Below, piece after piece: positions 13,963-19,758 of a stretch of 21,078 nt of DNA; the first letter of the stretch is position 1; each line of letters starts with the position of its first letter. The translations under genes and the position numbers were made by a program. Source of the stretch: Candidatus Peregrinibacteria bacterium CG11_big_fil_rev_8_21_14_0_20_46_8 (lineage in GTDB: Bacteria; Patescibacteriota; Gracilibacteria; UBA1369; UM-FILTER-53-11); NCBI GenBank assembly GCA_002796025.1, contig PCVQ01000029.1, positions 1 through 21,078 of the forward strand, written 5' to 3'. The notes under the pieces are model-generated. The model worked only from the letters and a program-made list of their open reading frames with translations. It had not been told where the DNA came from and made no database searches.

Positions 13963-14644
13963 AACGAGCCATACACTCTTTCAAATTGAGCGTACCATCG
14001 AGCAAGGCCGGCGATATTAATACTCCGGCTGCACCGGTCTTTTGAAGTAAGGCAAGATGCTCATGCTTGGTAACGCCACCAAAAGCATATATGTGCGCCT
14101 GAGTCACAATAAGCAACCGCTCAACGACATCGTAGTTCGGGTGATCAGTTCCTTCAGCCTGCTTATCGTTTGCAATAATATGCTGTACGCCGCTCCTGCC
14201 GATTTTCTGACCGTAATCAAAAACATCGAGATCTTTAAAACCATCTACACTCTCGCGGCGAGAAATAATCGTAAACCAAATTTTATCCGGACCAAATTCT
14301 GCTAATGCAGGCGCCAGCAGTGATTCCGTATACTGTGTAAGTGAAATACGCGCAATGCCGGCATCCAAGCAGGCTTGTATCTCTTCCAAATTTTCAAAGC
14401 GGCTTGCGTACTGTACGGCACACGACTGCCCGCTTAACGCGGCAATCTCATACGCAAGAGCGGTATTTTGTGCGCCATCATCATCATCTAAATTTACAAG
14501 ATGAATTGTATCTGCGCCTTGTTGTAAAAATTGGCGGGCAACCGCAACAGGACTGTGACTCAAAATCGTACGATGCTCGACATCACCTTTATAGCGCGAG
14601 ACTGCTTTACCTTGCGAGAGAAAGAGGGCGGGTATGATTTTCAT
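13952..14644 (-). CDS. HisA-fold protein lacking HisA catalytic aspartates
   Basis: A 230-aa TIM-barrel protein clearly related to HisA (phosphoribosyl-formimino-AICAR-P isomerase): the N-terminus KIIPALFL with 'GKAVSRYKGD', the 'GADTIHLVNLDDDDG' block (43-57) and the C-terminal phosphate site 'AFGGVTKHEHLALLQKTGAAGVLISPALLDG' (187-217, read as separate motifs FGGV and GAAGVLI). Yet position 8, the first catalytic Asp of HisA, is Phe, the second Asp near position 127-130 is Ile/Arg, and the first-half GGGIR phosphate loop is QYASRF (78-83). So isomerase activity is unlikely and a new ligand or role is inferred. The start ATG at 14644 overlaps the ychF stop (TGATG), so the pair is translationally coupled; the TTG at 14647 is rejected. 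No other his genes are in view. Confidence 0.75.
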   Translation of the reverse strand: MKIIPALFLSQGKAVSRYKGDVEHRTILSHSPVAVARQFLQQGADTIHLVNLDDDDGAQNTALAYEIAALSGQSCAVQYASRFENLEEIQACLDAGIARISLTQYTESLLAPALAEFGPDKIWFTIISRRESVDGFKDLDVFDYGQKIGRSGVQHIIANDKQAEGTDHPNYDVVERLLIVTQAHIYAFGGVTKHEHLALLQKTGAAGVLISPALLDGTLNLKECMARFTT

Positions 14645-15738
14645 CAAACATTAAATTTAAAATGGACAACATCGCCATCTTTCATCACATACTGTTTACC
14701 CTCACTACGGAGCTTTCCTTTTTCTCGTGCGCCCTGTTCCCCGCCGCAGGCGACAAAGTCATCAAAACCGATAACATCGGCAGCGATAAAACCTTTTTGA
14801 AAGTCGGTATGAATAACTCCTGCAGCTTCTGGCGCAGTCGCGCCGCGCTTTACGGTCCATGCGCGAACTTCTTGTACGCCGGCGGTAAAGTAAGTCATAA
14901 GTCCAAGCGCATGATAGGCGGAGCGAATTAAGGCGAAAAGTCCCGGCTCCTTTAGCCCGAGATCCTGCAAGAATGCTTTTGCATCTTCCGGCCCAAGCTG
15001 TGAAACCTCTTCCTCAATCTGTGCAGAAATTGGAATAACCTCGTCACGGGGCTGAAGTTTTAAAAGCTCCCGGAGCTGAGCTTCATTCCAGTTTGCCGCA
15101 GACTCTTCATCAACATTTGCCACATATAAAAATTCTTTATCGGTCAGCAAATGTAATTCACGCAAGCCGCTAGCTTCTTCATCATTCCGGTCAAAATCGC
15201 GCGCCAGCTTACCCTGTTCTAAATGTAATTTTAATCGTGCCACCATATCGGCATATGCCTTTGCTTTTGGATTACCGGACTTTGCCTCGGACTGCGCCTT
15301 TGCCAAACGCTTTTCGACCGTAGAAAGATCGGCCAAAATTAATTCGGAGTGAATCACTTCTATATCGCCGGCGGGATCAACTTTGCCGTGCACGTGCACA
15401 ACATTGGGATCATCAAACACACGAACCACTTGCGCCACGGCATCGCACTGCCGAATATGCGCCAAAAATTTATTACCCAATCCCTCACCCTGGCTCGCGC
15501 CCTTTACCAAACCCGCAATATCGACAAATTCAATTGCAGTTGGAATACGGCGCTGTGGCTTAACAATTTCAACTAATTGATCGAGCCGCTGGTCAGGAAC
15601 TTCAACAACGCCGACATTCGGATCGATGGTACAAAAAGGAAAGTTCGCACTTGCGGCCTGCTTGCTGGAAGTCAGCGCATTAAAGAGTGTGGATTTGCCC
15701 ACGTTGGGCAGCCCGACGATACCAATTTGGAGAGCCAT
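14644..15738 (-). CDS. ychF: YchF/OLA1 P-loop ATPase
   Basis: A 364-aa ribosome-associated P-loop NTPase, a conserved translation and stress factor that prefers ATP. P-loop GLPNVGKS (9-16), switch II DIAGLVKGASQGEG (73-86), and the NVDE motif (208-211) in place of the NKxD of true GTPases, which is the family's ATP-specificity signature. A coiled-coil arm spans about 130-200, and a C-terminal TGS domain covers about 280-364 (TYFTAGVQEVRAWTV to the terminal VVHFKFNV). Length matches the family. It is the first gene of a two-gene unit with the HisA-like protein, whose ATG overlaps this stop. No -10 element is evident in the AT-rich region upstream, and no Shine-Dalgarno precedes the ATG. Confidence 0.97.
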   Translation of the reverse strand: MALQIGIVGLPNVGKSTLFNALTSSKQAASANFPFCTIDPNVGVVEVPDQRLDQLVEIVKPQRRIPTAIEFVDIAGLVKGASQGEGLGNKFLAHIRQCDAVAQVVRVFDDPNVVHVHGKVDPAGDIEVIHSELILADLSTVEKRLAKAQSEAKSGNPKAKAYADMVARLKLHLEQGKLARDFDRNDEEASGLRELHLLTDKEFLYVANVDEESAANWNEAQLRELLKLQPRDEVIPISAQIEEEVSQLGPEDAKAFLQDLGLKEPGLFALIRSAYHALGLMTYFTAGVQEVRAWTVKRGATAPEAAGVIHTDFQKGFIAADVIGFDDFVACGGEQGAREKGKLRSEGKQYVMKDGDVVHFKFNV

Positions 15739-15902
15739 AAAAAGAAAGAAATAACCAATTAACCAAGCACCAATTTAACAAACAAATTCGAATTAACCAA
15801 TTATCAAATAACTAAAACAAACACGCAACTATCAGAAATCTTTGGTAATTTGGTCATTTAAAATTTGATTATTATTTGGAATTTGTTATTTGGAAAGCTT
15901 GG
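15739..15902. repeat. AT-rich intergenic with imperfect inverted repeat
   Basis: This 164-nt gap has no gene. Its left half is rich in CCAATTAACC-type words (15753-15800) and its right half in GGTAATTTGG/GTTATTTGG-type words (15841-15903), so the halves are roughly reverse complements. Exact matching pieces include CAAATAAC (15795-15802) with GTTATTTG (15885-15892), and CCAAGC (15763-15768) with GCTTGG (15897-15902). It could fold into a long interrupted hairpin between ychF and the aroD-like gene and may serve as a terminator of the latter. I recall similar degenerate 'AATTTGG' arrays between CPR genes. Confidence 0.5.
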
Positions 15903-16568
15903 TCATTTATTCCTCCACTCGTTCCACTCTCGCAGCGTAATCTGGCCAGGGGCGGTTGCTTGCTTTGGTGTAGAAGCAACATACGTAAGATACGAGCCGA
16001 GCAGCGGACAGCCCAGGCGCGAAAGACGTCCTTTATCCCCCATTCCAACAACAATAATTTTTATCCCGCGCGCAGCAGCTCTTCGTGTCAGTTCAAATAA
16101 CGTCACATTATCAGCCCAGCTCCGGACGCTAGTGGCAATTTTAATAATATCCGCACCTCGCTTCTCTGCCCGCGCAACAATTTTTTCCAATGCCCCAATA
16201 GAAGATGTTTCCTTCCAATCGTGATGAGAAATTATTAGCTTTGTGCGTTTCGGCAAATTTTTGCGCAAATAGGTAATGAGCGCCGGACTGGTATGCAAGC
16301 CGCAATCAACAAATTTGGCTCCTGCATGGGCTGCGGTCAGCAAAGATTCAATTCGCTCTTTTTCACTACCCTTAAATTTCCCTCTCTCATTCGATGCCTT
16401 ACAAACAGCTATAACAGAAAGATGCGCCAACTCAATAATTTCGGAATATTTTTCAGGCGGAATTGTATCGAGCCAAATTTCAACAAAATCAGCAGCACGA
16501 TCAACAGCTTTCAAGCGCCGCTTTATATCTGTTATTCTATCTTCACGTATGGGAACAGCAATCTTCAT
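15903..16568 (-). CDS. aroD: Type I 3-dehydroquinate dehydratase (AroD-like)
   Basis: A 221-aa class I dehydroquinase, which dehydrates 3-dehydroquinate to 3-dehydroshikimate through a Schiff-base lysine in the shikimate pathway. Catalytic His116 in ISHHDW and Lys143 in DIIKIA are present, as are the C-terminal substrate loop residues: Arg184 in RLSRLG, the 'GSYLTYV' strand (191-197) and ATAPGQ (204-209). In the N-terminal strand the usual 'ElRlD' is 'EIWLD' (30-34), replacing a substrate-contacting Arg by Trp, and the usual 'TxR' strand reads AVCKASNERG (54-63), with Lys for Arg. Activity on dehydroquinate is therefore plausible but altered specificity is possible. No other shikimate gene is nearby. 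A -10 TATGAT ends 8 nt before the ATG. Confidence 0.85.
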   Translation of the reverse strand: MKIAVPIREDRITDIKRRLKAVDRAADFVEIWLDTIPPEKYSEIIELAHLSVIAVCKASNERGKFKGSEKERIESLLTAAHAGAKFVDCGLHTSPALITYLRKNLPKRTKLIISHHDWKETSSIGALEKIVARAEKRGADIIKIATSVRSWADNVTLFELTRRAAARGIKIIVVGMGDKGRLSRLGCPLLGSYLTYVASTPKQATAPGQITLREWNEWRNK

Positions 16569-16605
16569 CGTCAGGTATCATACAACAGGTTAGATTGCGT
16601 GCCTA
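16569..16605 (-). promoter_or_regulatory. Promoter of the aroD-like gene
   Basis: On the minus strand TAGGCA (16605-16600), 17-nt spacer, TATGAT (16582-16577), 8 nt, ATG 16568. Four of six bases match the -35 consensus. Another gene with a leader of about one base. Confidence 0.5.
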
Positions 16606-16614
16606 TGCGAGGTA

Positions 16615-16643
16615 TTGACATAAATACAACTAAGTCGTATTAT
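16615..16643 (+). promoter_or_regulatory. Strong promoter of the putative lipoprotein gene
   Basis: Perfect -35 TTGACA (16615-16620), 17-nt spacer, -10 TATTAT (16638-16643). The start codon at 16674 is 30 nt downstream, giving a leader of about 23 nt with pyrimidine-rich sequence and no Shine-Dalgarno. The ATG at 16605 lies upstream of the promoter and is excluded. Confidence 0.75.
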
Positions 16644-16673
16644 TCTTTCCTTTATCCTAACCTTCATCCAATT

Positions 16674-17264
16674 ATGCCACCAGAACGATTACCGCGACCG
16701 ACAACAAAGAAAGCTTCGGCTTCGCCAAGAGCAATGTTGTCTCTGCCAACAGGATTAATTAGAACAGCACTATTGGCAGCAGCAGCAGCGAGCTTTGCTC
16801 CAGGTTGCAGACAGGAACTTCACAAACATCCGCACGATGCAGGATTTATACCGGCTGCACCACTCACGGATGCCGGCTCAACAGATGTAGGGTTTGTCGA
16901 GCGTCTAAATTTCTGCCCTCCAGGACCTATTACACAAGCAGAACTCGGACTGCATCACTGTGACAAAGTAAGAAAAATTCTCACTGTCCCCGTTAATATG
17001 CCTCCGTTCAACTGCCAAGGACAACCAATTACCTTAATCTTACGGGCAACTGTTGAGACATTCGATGGACCGAATGGCGGTTCAACCTTTAACGAAGCTG
17101 AATTAGACCGCTTTGTAGGTGCACAGCCAAACGGACAGCATGTACTTGAAGGAACCTGGACGCATTTATTTCCACTTGCTAGTGCAGCGCGTGCTTTCGC
17201 AGTCGACATTCTGCTTCCTGACGGACGCATTATTCGCGGTAACGACCAAGAAATCCTGTTCTAA
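16674..17264 (+). CDS. Putative secreted lipoprotein, unknown function
   Basis: A 196-aa protein that I do not recognise. After a basic, Pro-rich N-terminus comes a hydrophobic Ala-rich segment (TALLAAAAASF, 31-41) ending in APGC with Cys45, an imperfect lipobox; Met21 (16734) as start would give a more typical 24-residue lipoprotein signal. The mature part is low-charge, with three further cysteines (81, 96, 114) and beta-like sequence ('PITLILRATVETF', 'AFAVDILLPDGRIIRGND'), suggesting a small extracellular domain. Its -35/-10 is nearly consensus, so it may be well expressed, and it ends in a strong terminator: a single-gene unit. The Ala/Pro/Gly-rich composition differs from neighbouring cytosolic proteins. 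The longer frame back to 16293 overlaps the aroD-like gene and is not used. Confidence 0.72.
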   Translation: MPPERLPRPTTKKASASPRAMLSLPTGLIRTALLAAAAASFAPGCRQELHKHPHDAGFIPAAPLTDAGSTDVGFVERLNFCPPGPITQAELGLHHCDKVRKILTVPVNMPPFNCQGQPITLILRATVETFDGPNGGSTFNEAELDRFVGAQPNGQHVLEGTWTHLFPLASAARAFAVDILLPDGRIIRGNDQEILF

Positions 17265-17282
17265 TCATCAAGCATTTCCACT

Positions 17283-17328
17283 AAAATCCACTCCCTAACC
17301 CTTTTGAGGGGAGTGGATTTTTATTTTT
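17283..17328. terminator. Bidirectional intrinsic terminator
   Basis: Perfect 13-bp stem AAAATCCACTCCC (17283-17295) with GGGAGTGGATTTT (17309-17321), 13-nt loop, then a T-rich tail TTATTTTT on the plus strand; the A-rich flank gives a U-tail on the minus strand too. It separates the convergent lipoprotein gene and cdaR, whose stop codon (17327-17329) touches its edge. It is the only textbook terminator in the window. Confidence 0.93.
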
Positions 17329-18235
17329 AATCATCCACCTCAACTTCTACACGCACTGTCTCAACATCCACTAAGGTTACCCCCTCAGGCACAAGAATCG
17401 GCACCTCAACTTCAAAAGATTCATCGCGACCGCGCAAATCGATCTCCTCTAATAAGACCACATTAATAGGATCAACAACATCGCGTTTTCCAGAAATGGT
17501 GACCGCTGCAGGAGTTGGTGCAATACGGCGGATCGTACCGTCCTCCAAGCGTCCGACAAATTGCGTGCGCACACCAACCGCTTTTACATAGTCGAGCTCC
17601 ACAATTTCAATATCAACCTGAATAGGCTCGACTACCGAAAAACCCTGCATTACATTTCCACGGTCATCTAAAATAACAATTTCCGGAATCTTTGTTACAT
17701 TATTCTGCTCGTTACCCTCAAGACGCACACGTGCTTGCGCACCGCTAATATCTTCTAGAATAGTTTGGGCACCGCGAATATTTACATGTTCCTGCGAGAG
17801 CCGGTTCGAGGCTACCCTGAAGCCTGTACTCGGCTGCCCCTCAATCGAAACCTGAAGCGGTACAATTTTTTCGCGGAGCGGCTCAAGCTCAATTTCTACA
17901 CGCTCCGGCTCAACACGGGCAATTCGTACTGCAGGATCTTTTGCATTTACTGTTACCGGAATAACATGCTTACCAACTCCAATATTACGAACGTCGATGT
18001 ACGCTTCAAAATCGTTCGCACTCACTGCACGAAATGCACCTTGATCATCGGAACGAACCGTCACTCGCACCATACCGGGATCTGCAACCAATGCTAAATC
18101 CTCAGACTGATTAAAAACATTAATTGTTACCGGTTCCGGTACTTGCAAAATTGAATTTTCGATACTCGCAACGAAAATCCAGAAGAGAATAGAGAGCCCA
18201 ACTGCCAGTAATTTAAGTGGAATATTTTGCAGCAT
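17327..18235 (-). CDS. cdaR: YbbR-domain regulator of diadenylate cyclase
   Basis: A 302-aa protein matching CdaR/YbbR, the membrane-tethered regulator of CdaA. One N-terminal transmembrane helix (about 6-23, LKLLAVGLSILFWIFVAS) is followed by an extracytoplasmic part made of about three YbbR repeats, each with the pattern 'V.V.....G......' and a Pro-Val-x-Val/Ile strand: approximately 33-115, 118-212 and 213-300. Repeat marks include 'VEPERVEIELEPL' (103-115) and 'VSIEGQPSTGFRVA'. It starts 4 nt after the cdaA stop, so the two are co-transcribed and co-expressed, as in Firmicutes. A GlmM gene, the third usual member, is not present here. No Shine-Dalgarno is visible in the junction. Confidence 0.88.
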   Translation of the reverse strand: MLQNIPLKLLAVGLSILFWIFVASIENSILQVPEPVTINVFNQSEDLALVADPGMVRVTVRSDDQGAFRAVSANDFEAYIDVRNIGVGKHVIPVTVNAKDPAVRIARVEPERVEIELEPLREKIVPLQVSIEGQPSTGFRVASNRLSQEHVNIRGAQTILEDISGAQARVRLEGNEQNNVTKIPEIVILDDRGNVMQGFSVVEPIQVDIEIVELDYVKAVGVRTQFVGRLEDGTIRRIAPTPAAVTISGKRDVVDPINVVLLEEIDLRGRDESFEVEVPILVPEGVTLVDVETVRVEVEVDD

Positions 18236-18239
18236 ATCA

Positions 18240-19082
18240 TTATGTTCTTACGAGAAAGGCCTTTGCGAGATTAGTTTGCATCTTTTCAGCCTGAATATCT
18301 TTTTGCATTTTGCCATCTTCAACAAAAGAGACGGTGCCGCGCTCTTCCGAGACCACGATAATCTTTGCATCCGAAACTTCACTCAGACCGAGTGCCGCTT
18401 TATGACGAGTTCCAAATGCATGACCAGATTCCTTAATTGGCTGAGGCAGAACACAAGCCGCAGCTATTATTCGCCCGCGTGCAATGATAACTGCGCCATC
18501 GTGCAAGGGGCTTCGCGGCTGAAAAATCGAACGAAGCAATTCTACAGTTACTTCAGCATCTAACTGCACACCGGTATCGATGTATTCCTTCAAATCCTCA
18601 ACACCGGCAAAGACAATCAATGCGCCATGCTTTTTTTCGGCCAATGCATAGGCAGCCTCTATTGCAGTATGCTCGATTCGTCCAAGTTCGAGTTCATTTT
18701 TTTTGTTAAACCACCAGTTGCGTCCCAAGCGGGCCAAACCGCGCCGCAGTTCCTGCTGAAAAATAATTGGAATTGCGATAAGCACAACCGTGAGCAAGCG
18801 ATCTAACAGCCAGCCAAGTGCTAATAAATTAAAGAAGCGGCTAATTGCAAAGATCAGCACTAAAATAAACAAGCCGATCATAATATTGGTAGCTCGCGTA
18901 CCGCGGAGAAAAAGAATGATCCAGTAAAAAATTATCGCCACGAGCAGAACATCGAGAGCGACCTGAAGACCGGAATAGTGAGCAAGATCGAGAGTTTGAA
19001 TAACATTCTCTACCGCTCCGGTAATAGCATGTATGAAGCGCACAACAATCCGACTCAAAAACTGTGCAATTGCATCAATCAT
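18240..19082 (-). CDS. cdaA: Membrane diadenylate cyclase
   Basis: A 280-aa CdaA-type enzyme that condenses two ATP into c-di-AMP, a second messenger that controls osmolyte and K+ transport and wall homeostasis. Three transmembrane helices (about 41-59, 67-86, 90-108) precede the DAC domain. Motifs: FQQELRRGLARLGR (108-121), 'FQPRSPLHDGAVII' with the DGA triad (195-197), and GTRHKAALGLSE (224-235). The family's RHR is RHK here (226-228), a conservative change of a phosphate-binding Arg to Lys. The N-terminus has an extra 40-residue amphipathic stretch before the first helix (MIDAIAQFLSRIVVRFIH), longer than the Firmicutes proteins. Promoter candidates upstream are weak (TATGAT-like around 19115), giving a longer leader than elsewhere. 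Confidence 0.93.
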   Translation of the reverse strand: MIDAIAQFLSRIVVRFIHAITGAVENVIQTLDLAHYSGLQVALDVLLVAIIFYWIILFLRGTRATNIMIGLFILVLIFAISRFFNLLALGWLLDRLLTVVLIAIPIIFQQELRRGLARLGRNWWFNKKNELELGRIEHTAIEAAYALAEKKHGALIVFAGVEDLKEYIDTGVQLDAEVTVELLRSIFQPRSPLHDGAVIIARGRIIAAACVLPQPIKESGHAFGTRHKAALGLSEVSDAKIIVVSEERGTVSFVEDGKMQKDIQAEKMQTNLAKAFLVRT

Positions 19083-19317
19083 AAAATTTTTTAGTGCGTA
19101 TTCGGAAAAGTAATCATAGTATGTAACTGAGGATTGAGCAAATAGTTACTTCTTTACGGAACAAATGACCTAAATTAAATAACAATTATTATATTAGACA
19201 ATAAAATGCTCTTTCCGTATGTAAAAGAAATTGCTATACTTATTCGAAGTTTCGAAGCTGATAAAAGTTGACAATATGAAGAAAATATTGCACTTTGACA
19301 ATGCTATACTCGCTTGT
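19083..19317. promoter_or_regulatory. Divergent control region with two -10 copies before rnhA
   Basis: This 235-nt region between cdaA and rnhA is AT-rich with no separate gene. The extended -10 word TGCTATACT occurs twice, at 19232-19240 and 19302-19310. The second ends 7 nt before the GTG at 19318, the first about 78 nt upstream. TTGACAAT also occurs twice (19268, 19295), and the self-complementary TTCGAA occurs twice in a row at 19243-19256. The in-frame ATG at 19276 lies between the two -10 elements, so a longer RNase H isoform from the first promoter is possible but not favoured. GTAACT/AGTTAC (19123-19128, 19144-19149) is a short inverted repeat near cdaA. Confidence 0.5.
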
Positions 19318-19758
19318 GTGCATATCGATATATACACCGATGGAAGCTCATTAGGAAACCCGGGTCCGGGCGGATTTGCTGCAGTCGTAAAATATAAGGA
19401 TGAAAATGGAGAGCAAAAAAAAATTGTTAAAGGTGGAGAGACGGCCACAACGAATAATCGTATGGAGATGGCGGCAATTATTGCCGGGTTGCATTGGGTA
19501 AGTACAAATCTCAAAGCCGGCACCTGTACCGTACATTCAGATTCACGCCTCATTATTCAAAGCATGCGCGAAGGCTGGAAGCGCAAAAAAAATCTCGATC
19601 TGTGGGCAAAGATGGATACCGTCGTCGGGCGATTTTCAAAAATAGAGTGGCAGTGGATAAAGGGACACAACGGGCATCCGGAAAATGAAGAAGCCGATGG
19701 CATTGCGGTACAGCAAGCTATGCTGCATAAGCGCAAATTATTTTCTAATGAAAACTAA
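19318..19758 (+). CDS. rnhA: Ribonuclease HI
   Basis: A 146-aa RNase HI that cuts RNA in RNA-DNA hybrids, for R-loop and primer removal. The catalytic carboxylates D-E-D-D are all in place: Asp8 in IYTDGS, Glu50 in NNRMEM, Asp75 in HSDS, Asp127 in EEADGIA; the glycine loop SLGNPGPGG (11-19) and IKGHNGHPENEEAD (114-127) are typical. GTG 19318 is chosen because the family begins three residues before the first strand and because an extended -10 ends 7 nt upstream; the longer frames from 19231 (TTG) or 19276 (ATG) add sequence with no counterpart in the family. Its TAA stop shares an A with the ATG of the next gene (TAATG), so the two are coupled. Confidence 0.92.
   Translation: MHIDIYTDGSSLGNPGPGGFAAVVKYKDENGEQKKIVKGGETATTNNRMEMAAIIAGLHWVSTNLKAGTCTVHSDSRLIIQSMREGWKRKKNLDLWAKMDTVVGRFSKIEWQWIKGHNGHPENEEADGIAVQQAMLHKRKLFSNEN

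Noticed and set aside
16293..16673. Long upstream extension of the lipoprotein frame
   Set aside because: It is antisense to the aroD-like gene, and the consensus promoter at 16615-16643 lies inside it.
16701..16760. LPTG-like string (SLPTGL) in the lipoprotein as a sortase signal
   Set aside because: It is at the N-terminus (about residues 24-28), before the signal helix, and lacks an LPxTG spacing and a C-terminal hydrophobic-plus-basic tail.
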